Source: an uncultured Peptostreptococcaceae bacterium (GTDB lineage Bacteria; Bacillota; Clostridia; Peptostreptococcales; Peptostreptococcaceae). From it: a stretch of DNA of 64,000 bases. The notes under the pieces are model-generated. The model did no database searches. It was not told the origin of the DNA and worked only from the letters and a program-made list of their open reading frames with translations. Below are positions 56,281-64,000 of the stretch, in pieces. Made by a program: the position numbers and the translations under genes. Position 1 is the stretch's first letter; every line of letters starts with the position of its first letter. The stretch is taken from positions 62,001-126,000 of the forward strand of contig CAMTIM010000022.1 of assembly GCA_947072565.1 (NCBI GenBank), written 5' to 3'.

Positions 56281-56302
56281 AATTAGACACTTTTTAGTAA
56301 CC
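56281..56302 (-). promoter_or_regulatory. HxlR-type operator, copy 4
   Basis: AATTAGACACTTTTTAGTAACC, 67 bases upstream of the 100-residue ORF, the same offset as copy 2 to its gene. Confidence 0.6.
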
Positions 56303-56443
56303 ATCTACAAATCCTATACCCTTATAACTTTTTACTTCATTCAAAACTATTAGAATCTCATTTATTTGTTATATTGGAATTTTTTTGCTTTATTATAATT
56401 TTTATGTACAGTTTTGTTTTTATCATAATTTAATTCTGTACAT

Positions 56444-56478
56444 AAAAAATGAACTCTAGTCATTAGAGTTCATTTTTT
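56444..56478. terminator. Intrinsic terminator of the peptide-resistance operon
   Basis: AAAAAATGAACTCTA / TAGAGTTCATTTTTT stem, 5-nt loop, beyond the HK gene. Confidence 0.8.
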
Positions 56479-56512
56479 ATTAGGCAATCTTTATATTATT
56501 TTGACACACCCA

Positions 56513-56540
56513 TTTTCGTGAATTTTAATGGTGGAGACGA
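56513..56540 (+). repeat. ssrA-3'-like repeat, site B
   Basis: 28-nt segment matching 63306-63333 at 26 of 28 positions, including GGTGGAGACGA from the tmRNA acceptor stem. Confidence 0.8.
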
Positions 56541-56574
56541 TTAACAATAATTATACCCACGATTTTTATTAATT

Positions 56575-57477
56575 TTAATCAAATATAAATTTCATTTCAA
56601 ATATAATCCACCCTTCCTCAATCTCAGCTTTAATCATCCCTCCCATAGCTTCTACTAAAAACTTAGTAATAGTAAGTCCCAAACCTGAACTTTGACTATT
56701 TCGTGAACTATCCTTCATATAAAATCTATTAAATAAAAGCTTTGCTTCTTCTTTTTCTAAACCTTGTACATCATTAGCAAATGTAATAATTATTTCTTTA
56801 TCTTTTTTATATGATAATACTCTAAAATTACCTTTACTATACTTAATACAATTTTGGATTAGATTTGTAAATACTCGCTCTATTGCATTTTTATCTAGTT
56901 TCACGTATGCTTGTTCTTTACATAAATCTATATTAACATTAATAGATTTTCTCTCAAAATCATTATAAAATACAAGCAATTGTTCCCTTAACTCCTTATT
57001 AATATCTATAACCTCAATATTTAAGTTATAATTGTCCGACTCTAACCTAGATAGGTCATAAAATGTTTGAATTAAATTTTGTAGACCCTTAGCTCTTCTT
57101 TCTACAATTGAAATATATGATTGCTTTTCTTCGGATTTAATTGATTCATCATTCATAAGTTCCAAATATCCACGAATAGACGTTAAAGGTGTTCTTAAAT
57201 CATGAGATATATTTTCAATGTCTTTTCTGATTTCTTCTTCTCTTCTTATATACCTAATTTTATCAGTTTGTGATTTTTCTAAATATTTATTTATATCGTT
57301 TAATAAGTTTTCAAAATTTTTATCTGGATATAAAAATTTAAGTTTTCCATTGTTTTCTGTATCTTCAAGAATTTCTTTAAAATCTCTATTTGCTTCCTTT
57401 ATATTTTTTGAAAGCAAAAAAAAGCGTGCAGAAAAATACACGCTCGGTATCAATAAAATAATTAAAATTAAATTCAT
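56575..57477 (-). CDS. Sensor histidine kinase of the peptide-resistance module
   Basis: About 300 residues with one or two short hydrophobic segments in the first 25 residues, then HisKA ISHDLRTPLTSIRGYLEL, N-box LIQNCIKYSK and G-box SGLGLTITKFL. The H-box carries the classic HExxP-less HDLRTP. The start is ATG 57477; the GTG three codons upstream overlaps the AGAAGGTG site. Last gene of the operon; its ATPase end matches the fossil at 4064. Confidence 0.88.
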   Translation of the reverse strand: MNLILIILLIPSVYFSARFFLLSKNIKEANRDFKEILEDTENNGKLKFLYPDKNFENLLNDINKYLEKSQTDKIRYIRREEEIRKDIENISHDLRTPLTSIRGYLELMNDESIKSEEKQSYISIVERRAKGLQNLIQTFYDLSRLESDNYNLNIEVIDINKELREQLLVFYNDFERKSINVNIDLCKEQAYVKLDKNAIERVFTNLIQNCIKYSKGNFRVLSYKKDKEIIITFANDVQGLEKEEAKLLFNRFYMKDSSRNSQSSGLGLTITKFLVEAMGGMIKAEIEEGWIIFEMKFIFD

Positions 57478-57497
57478 TTTCTGCACCTTCTTTCTTT

Positions 57498-58259
57498 TTA
57501 TTTAATCTCTTTCTTTTTAAATAATACAAGGCCTATCATATAAAATATGATACTTCCAATTATACCTACTACAAAACATTTAATAACTCCACCTTGGCTA
57601 GTCCAAAGCATAAGTATTCTATCAATTGACTTATCGTATCCTTGTACATCAAACATATTCCAAGGTATATAATCACTTATTTTTTTCACAATATCATATT
57701 TACTTCCCACAATTGACAATCCCTGTGGAATTATAACCATTATAGCTATCCAAACTAAACCTACTACAGTTCCATTATCACATATAAAATATAAACAATG
57801 GGCACAAGCAATACCTACAATAAATAAAGGTACACAAGCTATTATTGCAGTGAATAAATCATTTAAGTACATACTTCCGCTATTTTCAAGCATCATATAT
57901 CCACTTATAATATAAACTGCCGCAGTGCAAATTAAAATTATAATAGATATACTTACTTCAACTATAAACTTGCCAAGATAAATTTGACTTCTTGATATTC
58001 CATAAGAAATAGCATTCTTCAATGTTCTGTTTTTAAACTCATTACCATTAATTATTGAAACTAATGGTAAATACAAAATCATAGGTATACCCATACTTCT
58101 TCCAAACTGTGCAAAAACAACCTTAGTATTTCCATAACCACCATAATTAGCTAAAAATATATTTGATAAAAGGACAAATCCTATAGTTACAAATAAAAGT
58201 ACTGTACTGCCTTTAACATGAATATTACGGTAAAACTCACTTCTTATATAATTAAACAT
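57498..58259 (-). CDS. ABC-2-type permease (lantibiotic/bacitracin immunity type)
   Basis: About 253 residues with six helices (LLFVTIGFVLLSNIFL to IIFYMIGLVLF), an ABC-2 permease like those of LanFEG/BcrB immunity transporters. The start ATG 58259 lies 7 bases after GGAGGG, within the final codons of the ATPase gene, so they overlap by 8 bases. Partner of the ATPase at 58252. Confidence 0.85.
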   Translation of the reverse strand: MFNYIRSEFYRNIHVKGSTVLLFVTIGFVLLSNIFLANYGGYGNTKVVFAQFGRSMGIPMILYLPLVSIINGNEFKNRTLKNAISYGISRSQIYLGKFIVEVSISIIILICTAAVYIISGYMMLENSGSMYLNDLFTAIIACVPLFIVGIACAHCLYFICDNGTVVGLVWIAIMVIIPQGLSIVGSKYDIVKKISDYIPWNMFDVQGYDKSIDRILMLWTSQGGVIKCFVVGIIGSIIFYMIGLVLFKKKEIK

Positions 58260-59172
58260 TTTCAATCCCTCCTATTAAAGACATATAGTAATGTTCAAGG
58301 TTAATAGACTTTTCATACAATTCAATTAAACCTACTTTATTATAAACTGCAAGTTCACTTACTTTTTCAGATTCACGATTATAATCAAATATGTGTATAA
58401 CTCCACTAGGTAACACCTTATAATCTTTATAACCTAGTTTTTCTTCTAACAATGTTGCTAACTTATTAACATTTCTAACTTTAACTTCTAAGAAACTCTT
58501 ACATTTTTCATTAATCTCATCAGCAGATATTTCTTCAACTAAAACACCCTTATTTAAAAAGCCATAACAAGTTGCAATATTTGATAGTTCTGTTAATATA
58601 TGACTTGAAATTAAAATTGTAATATTTTTTTCTTTATTAAATTTTAATAATAAATTTCTAATTTCTATAATTCCATATGGGTCTAATCCATTAATAGGTT
58701 CATCAAGAATTAACAATTCTGGTTCTGTCATCATAGCAAGCGCTAATCCTAGTTTTTGTTTCATTCCTAGAGATAAATCATTAAATTTCTTCTTTTTTGC
58801 ATCAAATAAATTTACTTCTTTAAGAATCTTATCAATCTTATCTTTACCTGGTATCCCTCTTTGGATACGGTAGTATTCCATATTTTGTTCAACTGTAAGA
58901 TTTGAGTAAAAGCTTGGAGATTCAATAATTACTCCTGTTCTTCTTCGTACACGGCTTAAATCCTTATTTGATGATTTAGAAAATAAGCTAAAACTTCCAC
59001 TTGTTGCCTCTGATTGCCCAGTTAGAATTTTAAGCAAACTTGTTTTTCCCGCTCCATTGTTTCCAACTAAACCATATATATCCCCTTGTTTAATACTAAT
59101 ATTTATATCTGATAAAATAGTATCTTTTCCATATGTTTTTGATAATTTATAAGTTTTAATAATTTCCTTCAT
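58252..59172 (-). CDS. ABC ATPase, BcrA/LanF type
   Basis: 306 residues: Walker A VGNNGAGKTSLLKIL, signature LSLGMKQKLGLALAM, Walker B LLILDEPINGLDP. The C-terminal 90 residues resemble BcrA-type extensions (EKSINLEHYYMSLIGG). Overlaps the permease gene. The 11-bp direct-repeat box lies upstream at 59258-59290, suggesting control by the regulator gene immediately upstream. Confidence 0.9.
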   Translation of the reverse strand: MKEIIKTYKLSKTYGKDTILSDINISIKQGDIYGLVGNNGAGKTSLLKILTGQSEATSGSFSLFSKSSNKDLSRVRRRTGVIIESPSFYSNLTVEQNMEYYRIQRGIPGKDKIDKILKEVNLFDAKKKKFNDLSLGMKQKLGLALAMMTEPELLILDEPINGLDPYGIIEIRNLLLKFNKEKNITILISSHILTELSNIATCYGFLNKGVLVEEISADEINEKCKSFLEVKVRNVNKLATLLEEKLGYKDYKVLPSGVIHIFDYNRESEKVSELAVYNKVGLIELYEKSINLEHYYMSLIGGIENV

Positions 59173-59257
59173 CTTATTCTCCTTTTCGTTTAAATATCTT
59201 TATTTATTAGTTGTTTAAATAATCTTATACTAACAATAATACAAAAATATTTTTAAT

Positions 59258-59290
59258 AAATATTCAAGAAAATTTAAAGAAAGTTTAAAG
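59258..59290 (-). promoter_or_regulatory. Triple 11-bp direct repeat (response-regulator box), copy 1
   Basis: On the minus strand CTTTAAACTTT, CTTTAAATTTT and CTTGAATATTT in tandem, overlapping the regulator's stop codon and 86 bases upstream of the ATPase start. OmpR-family regulators bind 11-bp direct repeats. Confidence 0.7.
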
Positions 59291-59986
59291 ATTACTATTA
59301 TTTAACTTAAATCCAATTCCCCAAACGGTTTTTATATATTCTTCATCTGCTGATATTGCTTTGATCTTCTTTCTAATGTTACTTATATGAACATTTACAG
59401 AATTATCTTCTCCATAATATCCATTCTTCCATACTTGTTCATATAATGATTCTCTTGAATATACTTTATTTGGATTTTTAATTAAAATACACAATATATC
59501 AAATTCATGATTAGTTAAATATAAATCTGTTCCATTAACCTTTGCCTGTCTAGATTCTTCATATAAAGTTAAGTCTTTAAATTTTAACTCCTTACTTTCA
59601 TCTGGTTTCATTCCAAACTTTCTATACCTTCTTAGTTGAGAATTTACTCTAGCTATAATCTCTTCTGATTCAAAAGGCTTTGTAATATAATCATCTGCAC
59701 CAAGATTTAATACATTTACTTTGTTTTGTAATGATACTTTCGCTGAAATAACTACTATAGGTACTTCTTTTTTTTCTCTTATTTGTACAATTAATTCTTC
59801 TCCTGTTATACCAGGCAACATTAAATCAAGTAAAATTATATCAAATTCAGATATAGACAATTGTAGTGATGCTTCGCTGCCTGAAAATACTTGAGTTACT
59901 TGAAAATCTTTATTTCTTAATGTTTTTGAGATTAAGTTATTTATATCTACATCATCTTCTACAACTAAAATATGTTCTTTACACAT
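59285..59986 (-). CDS. OmpR-family response regulator of the peptide-resistance module
   Basis: 233 residues with VVEDDVDIN, phosphoacceptor in IILLDLMLPG (about 53), DYITKPF and a winged helix (EFDILCILIKNPNKVYSRESL, SVNVHISNIRKKI). Its start follows TAAGGAGTAGTT. The kinase lies two genes away. The closest sequence in the window is the fossil at 4064-4901. The adjacent repeat box probably is its target. Confidence 0.92.
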   Translation of the reverse strand: MCKEHILVVEDDVDINNLISKTLRNKDFQVTQVFSGSEASLQLSISEFDIILLDLMLPGITGEELIVQIREKKEVPIVVISAKVSLQNKVNVLNLGADDYITKPFESEEIIARVNSQLRRYRKFGMKPDESKELKFKDLTLYEESRQAKVNGTDLYLTNHEFDILCILIKNPNKVYSRESLYEQVWKNGYYGEDNSVNVHISNIRKKIKAISADEEYIKTVWGIGFKLNNSNL

Positions 59987-60038
59987 AACTACTCCTTATC
60001 ATATATAATATTTTTATTATATCATAGTCTATATTTGC

Positions 60039-62429
60039 TTATTCACTATATCTCACTCTATCTATTAACGATTCTTTATTTAAATTCTTAATTATTAAAT
60101 AATTTAAAACTAACTGAGCAACTACTATACATATAACCATAATCATAACTTGAAGTATAGGAAAAGTGTAAATAGCATACGATCCACCTAAATTTCTAAA
60201 AATCTGAACAGCAATATATCCCAATAAATTTCCTATTATTAATGAACTTATTAACATTATTCCAGTATAATACATAGCTTTTATATTTAACATTTTCATT
60301 AGCTGTTTATCTGTTAACCCTATAGCCTGTAACATTCCTATCTCTTTCTTTCTAGTAATTATACTTGTTATCATAGAATTTATAAGATTTATAAAACCTA
60401 TAACACCTATTATTATCACTAAACTATATCCTATTGCTTTAATCATATTTATTGACAATTCAGCTACTGCTATATCATCATCTATAAATATTGCTTTTAA
60501 TAAATCATCCGATTTATCTATAGCTTCAATATATGACTTAACATCTTCATACTTATCAGGGTTTACATAAAGTCCGATCATCTTAATTGTATCAGTTTCA
60601 AATAATTTATCAAAAGCTTCATTATGCATTAAAAAATCACCGTCACCATTAACTATTGCTTGAACCTTAAATTCTTTATCTATTTTTCTATCACCATCAT
60701 ATAGTGTTAAAGTTATATTATCTCCCACTTTAATGGTTGCATCTTTTGCTAATTCCGAGTCTTGTATAATTATTTCTTTGCCTACTTTTAACTTTTCTAA
60801 ATCTATTTTTCCAGACTGTAAATATGATTTTAAGTAGTCTAAATGCTTTTCATCCATACTACTTAGAGCATGATATTTAGATTCTGTTTCATAATTTTTT
60901 AATTCTACCTTTGAAGTATTAAATTTTTCTATTTTGTTGACACCATCTATTTTAAGTATCTGATTTAAAAATTCTTTATTTAAAGGATTTTTCATTTGTA
61001 ATATATTAATTTCTGTATCAGGACTATCTTCATACCCCCAAGTATATCCATATAAATTTAATTTTATATCATATGGAGAGTTTAATCTTACTAACTTTTC
61101 AGCATCTATACTGTTCATAACACTAGACATAACTATAAAAATTATTCCACTCATAGTTAATGATAATATAGTCACATAAGTAGATTTTTTATTTCTACTT
61201 AAATTTGCATAAGCTAATCTTTTTAGGTTTATATTTTTATATCCTTTTCTAGATTTTTTATTAGAAGATTTTTCTCCATTATATCTTATAGCATCTACTA
61301 TTGATACTTTAGATGCAACCTTCATTGGCTTTAATAATGATACAAATACAGTTACAAGACTTATTATTATTACACCTATAATAATTGGTAATTTAGATGC
61401 ATCTGAACCTTGGAAAAACATTCTGCTTATTACAAATTTATTTATAACATACCCTAGAATGACCCCTAAAGGTATAGCTGTTAAAGATAGAATTACACCT
61501 TCTTTTAATACAATTGATTTTATTTGTTTTTTAGTTGCACCTATCGCTCTTAATTTTCCAAACTCTTGAACTCTGCTTATTACTGATAAGTAGAATATAT
61601 TATAAATTACCAATATAGCCGAAAGTATTATAATTGAGCCTAATGCTGACCCCCACATTATAACTTCTTTATCTGGCTTAAATGTATTTATATAATCTTC
61701 ATTTACTAAAACATCGTCTTTAGGCACTCCTAAATTCTTCCCTACGTTCTCTATTTTTTCTATCAATTCATAACCCTTTAAATTATTGGCACCTTTTATA
61801 GCTACGAAAGCATTAAAATCTTCTTTGCTCATATTTCTAGTCGATGTCATATACTCCCCTGATATTAGACCACTATATGCTTTTGTAGTTTTACTCGTAT
61901 CATTAGCTTTTGTTATTCCAGTCAATATAAATTGTGCACTTGTCACACCTTTTTTTGTGACGTCTTCGTAATCTAATTTAATTTTTTGACCTAGCTTCTT
62001 TTCGTATCCTAACTTTTCTAATGCTAAATCATCTAATACGATCTCATCTTTTTTAGTAGGGAACTTCCCTTCTATAAGATTTATATTATTAAAATTAAAT
62101 TTCTTAGCATTTTCATCTACGTATAATAATCCTATTTGAGTTTTATCTTCGTATTCTTTATATCCTATTGTGTTTACAATACCCACGCTTTCAATATCTC
62201 CATTAGACTTTATTTCTTCATATTTATCTTTATCTATATCTGCATAAACCCCATGTTGTGTACCTGCGTATTTTATAGTCATTTGTTTATTTGCTAAACT
62301 CCAATCAGCACAAGTCATACCAACTGCTGACAATAAAGTTGCCGCAAGCATTATTGTAGCTGTAACTAACATTCTTTTAGATTTATTTTGTTTTAAATTA
62401 TTTTTAGCTATTTTAGTAGTGTTGACCAT
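60039..62429 (-). CDS. FtsX-type ABC permease
   Basis: 796 residues, MacB/FtsX layout with an N-terminal helix (about 21-40), large extracellular region (45-255), FtsX domain (260-375), a second extracellular region (430-665) and FtsX domain (665-785). RAIGATKKQIKSIV and MLQAIGLTDKQLMKM mark the two FtsX copies. It starts one base from the ATPase stop. Paralogue of 33299-35800. Bce-like peptide-resistance role inferred. Confidence 0.88.
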   Translation of the reverse strand: MVNTTKIAKNNLKQNKSKRMLVTATIMLAATLLSAVGMTCADWSLANKQMTIKYAGTQHGVYADIDKDKYEEIKSNGDIESVGIVNTIGYKEYEDKTQIGLLYVDENAKKFNFNNINLIEGKFPTKKDEIVLDDLALEKLGYEKKLGQKIKLDYEDVTKKGVTSAQFILTGITKANDTSKTTKAYSGLISGEYMTSTRNMSKEDFNAFVAIKGANNLKGYELIEKIENVGKNLGVPKDDVLVNEDYINTFKPDKEVIMWGSALGSIIILSAILVIYNIFYLSVISRVQEFGKLRAIGATKKQIKSIVLKEGVILSLTAIPLGVILGYVINKFVISRMFFQGSDASKLPIIIGVIIISLVTVFVSLLKPMKVASKVSIVDAIRYNGEKSSNKKSRKGYKNINLKRLAYANLSRNKKSTYVTILSLTMSGIIFIVMSSVMNSIDAEKLVRLNSPYDIKLNLYGYTWGYEDSPDTEINILQMKNPLNKEFLNQILKIDGVNKIEKFNTSKVELKNYETESKYHALSSMDEKHLDYLKSYLQSGKIDLEKLKVGKEIIIQDSELAKDATIKVGDNITLTLYDGDRKIDKEFKVQAIVNGDGDFLMHNEAFDKLFETDTIKMIGLYVNPDKYEDVKSYIEAIDKSDDLLKAIFIDDDIAVAELSINMIKAIGYSLVIIIGVIGFINLINSMITSIITRKKEIGMLQAIGLTDKQLMKMLNIKAMYYTGIMLISSLIIGNLLGYIAVQIFRNLGGSYAIYTFPILQVMIMVICIVVAQLVLNYLIIKNLNKESLIDRVRYSE

Positions 62430-63104
62430 TTATAACACCACCTTTACTACTTTTCCATCTGCAATATATATTACTCTATCTGCCATTTGTGCTATAGCAT
62501 CATCATGAGTTATCATAACTAGAGTTTGATTATATTTTTTTATCATGATTTTTAGTAAGTTCATAACATCATGTGATGTTTTTGAATCTAAATTTCCAGT
62601 AGGTTCATCTGCAAGGAGTATAGATGGTCTACTTGCTAGTGCTCGAGCAATAGCAACCCTTTGTTGTTGACCGCCTGATAAAGTATTTGGTAATGATTGT
62701 TTCTTATTTTCTAATCCCAATAATTTCAGAATATCATTTATGAAATTTTCATCAACTTCTTTTCCATCAAGACCTAGTGGTAGTACTACATTCTCCCACA
62801 CATTTAAAGAAGGCATTAGATTATAATATTGGAATATAAATCCTATATTTCTTCTTCTAAATATAGCTAATTGCTCATCTTTTAATGAGAATATATCTTT
62901 TCCATCTATAAATACTTTTCCATCTGTTGCTCTATCTAGTCCTCCTATCATGTGTAGTAGTGTACTTTTCCCTGAACCAGATTTTCCTATGATAGCTACA
63001 AATTCCCCTTTTTTTACCTCTATATTCGTATCATCTATTGCTTTTACTAAATTTTCTTCGCTACCATAATATTTCTTTAAATTCACAGTTTTTAATATGC
63101 TCAT
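62430..63104 (-). CDS. ABC ATPase partner of the FtsX permease
   Basis: 224 residues: Walker A GKSGSGKSTLLHMI, signature LSGGQQQRVAIARAL, Walker B LLADEPTGNLD. First gene of the six-gene module; the direct-repeat box copy 2 lies upstream at 63189-63221. Starts AAGAGAGGGAATAAA then ATG. Confidence 0.93.
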   Translation of the reverse strand: MSILKTVNLKKYYGSEENLVKAIDDTNIEVKKGEFVAIIGKSGSGKSTLLHMIGGLDRATDGKVFIDGKDIFSLKDEQLAIFRRRNIGFIFQYYNLMPSLNVWENVVLPLGLDGKEVDENFINDILKLLGLENKKQSLPNTLSGGQQQRVAIARALASRPSILLADEPTGNLDSKTSHDVMNLLKIMIKKYNQTLVMITHDDAIAQMADRVIYIADGKVVKVVL

Positions 63105-63188
63105 TTTATTCCCTCTCTTAGTTAAATATTTTGTTTCTTAGTTATTTAATGAATCTTACAATAACAATGATATATAAATATTTTTAAT

Positions 63189-63221
63189 AAGTTTTCAAGA
63201 AAGTTTAAAGAAAGTTTAAAG
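63189..63221 (-). promoter_or_regulatory. Triple 11-bp direct repeat, copy 2
   Basis: CTTTAAACTTT, CTTTAAACTTT, CTTGAAAACTT on the minus strand, 85 bases upstream of the ATPase start; same offset as copy 1. Confidence 0.75.
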
Positions 63222-63272
63222 ATTTTTATTATCTACATATATTGTTCATTTAAATTTGCATCTTTTAATCAT

Positions 63273-63309
63273 AAAAAAACCATATTGACTAGATAGTCAA
63301 TATGGTTTT
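63273..63309. terminator. ssrA terminator
   Basis: AAACCATATTGACT / AGTCAATATGGTTT stem with T-run, right after the tmRNA 3' end. Confidence 0.88.
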
Positions 63310-63333
63310 CGTGGATTTCAATGGTGGAGACGA
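63306..63333 (+). repeat. Site A: ssrA 3' end, reference copy of the 28-nt repeat
   Basis: Covers the last 12 nt of tmRNA (through CCA) and 16 nt downstream. Copies at 46430, 49535 and 56513. Confidence 0.75.
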
Positions 63334-63668
63334 GGGGAGTCGAACCCCTGTCCGCAAGTCCTTTCCTCGTTGCATCTACGTGTGTATCCGACTGATTTAG
63401 TTTCTCGTCTAACACACCGCCCAGCGGCAAGCTGTGTGGTCGACCAGTCCCAATTAATCCACTTTAGGTCGAGACACCCAAAAAGTAGTTCCCTGCATAA
63501 TGACGTTCAGTCCTAACCGGCAGGAGGGCTAGGAGGAACGAGCAGAACTAAGCTGCTAGTGCGTAATTATCGTTTGCGTTTGTTTTAAGTCCCCAGTTTT
63601 TACGTGACCCAGAGTAACACGACACGCAGCCCCAAGTTCCAAACCCACGTCGAAACCTTTACGCCCCC
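63322..63668 (-). ncRNA. ssrA: tmRNA
   Basis: On the minus strand the 347-nt RNA starts GGGGGCGTAAAGGTTTCGAC and ends GGTTCGACTCCCC...CTCCACCA, with the CCA encoded. The tag frame (63548-63577) reads ANDNYALAA then TAG, giving the trans-translation tag AANDNYALAA. It rescues ribosomes stalled on truncated mRNA together with SmpB, encoded just upstream. Confidence 0.97.
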
Positions 63669-63808
63669 GTGGTATTTTTAAGTCCTTGGACTGAATTTCG
63701 CAAACTTTTTTCACCATTACTATTTAGTTGTTAATATATAATATAATACTTTTAGCTATAAAAATCAATGTAATTAACTACATCAGTATCATTAATTTAC
63801 TAAAAATA

Positions 63809-64000
63809 TTAATATTTACCTCTTAATTCTCTTTCTACATGTCTTTGAGCATCTTTTTTAGCTAAGTCTTGACGCTTGTCATATAGTTTCTTTCCTTTAG
63901 CTAATGCTAATTGAACTTTAACTTTACCATTTTTAAGATATACACTTAATGGAATTAAAGAATAACCTTTTACAGTTGTAAGTCCTATAAGCTTTCTTAT
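63809..64000 (-). CDS. smpB: SsrA-binding protein SmpB (5' end outside window)
   Basis: The 63 C-terminal residues include [37 protein letters not shown] and the basic tail [14 protein letters not shown]. SmpB brings tmRNA to the ribosome. Located 141 bases upstream of ssrA in the same direction, the classical arrangement. Confidence 0.95.
   Translation of the reverse strand: MRKLIGLTTVKGYSLIPLSVYLKNGKVKVQLALAKGKKLYDKRQDLAKKDAQRHVERELRGKY

Noticed and set aside
46430-56540. Possible CRISPR array from recurring 28-nt repeats.
   Set aside because: Repeats are kilobases apart and have no spacers; no cas genes exist in the window.

Overview
The window is strongly AT-rich Gram-positive DNA, and almost every gene lies on the minus strand. 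The CWB2 cell-wall protein, DhaKL/GldA glycerol genes, c-di-GMP-I riboswitch, NPCBM-bearing M60 protease and Lsa-type ABC-F protein point to a Peptostreptococcaceae clostridium (Paeniclostridium/Paraclostridium/Clostridioides relatives). This assignment is an inference from gene content, not from a marker comparison.

Layout. 0-2.7 kb: class Ib ribonucleotide reductase (nrdE-nrdF) behind two NrdR boxes. 2.9-6.4 kb: a frameshifted C39-type peptidase, a decayed response-regulator::histidine-kinase fossil and a DUF308 membrane protein with a papain-like tail. 6.5-11.2 kb: a secreted 1463-residue M60 metalloprotease under a c-di-GMP-I riboswitch with terminator. 11.3-15.3 kb: a run of damaged genes (Fe-S protein, MATE pump, NAD kinase) around an HxlR regulator and an intact GltD-like oxidoreductase. 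15.3-17.8 kb: YczE-like protein and Fe-alcohol dehydrogenase; a leader repeat occurs twice. 17.9-21.3 kb: a three-gene MoxR ATPase / VWA-metallopeptidase-like / DUF4116-repeat operon. 21.5-25.7 kb: DhaKL, GldA and a PocR-AraC regulator. 25.8-27.8 kb: TrmB regulator and ornithine-cyclodeaminase family enzyme. 27.9-31.3 kb: an Lsa-type ABC-F protein and a MATE pump, each behind an attenuator-like leader. 31.5-36.5 kb: a Bce-like ABC/two-component module. 36.6-44.9 kb: deformylase, D,D-carboxypeptidase, polyferredoxin, heterodimeric ABC exporter with divergent TetR, UppP.

45-63.3 kb is accessory. Copies of the sequence at the 3' end of ssrA (tmRNA), about 28 bp, recur at 46.4, 49.5 and 56.5 kb in the same orientation as at ssrA itself (63.3 kb). 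They divide the region into three modules: a CWB2 surface protein; an oxidative/disulfide-stress cassette (RclA-like reductase, thioredoxin, TrxB-like, CcdA-TlpA, cystine symporter, HxlR) largely decayed; and a six-gene antimicrobial-peptide sensing/export module. This looks like serial insertion of islands downstream of tmRNA, although no integrase remains. smpB and ssrA close the window.

Regulation visible in sequence: NrdR boxes; a c-di-GMP switch; an HxlR-type operator present four times in the redox cassette; 11-bp direct repeats repeated before two operons of the peptide-resistance module; a perfect TetR palindrome; attenuators before two resistance genes. At least ten pseudogenes occur. 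Many carry in-frame nonsense codons or internal deletions rather than homopolymer indels, so decay appears real rather than a sequencing artefact.
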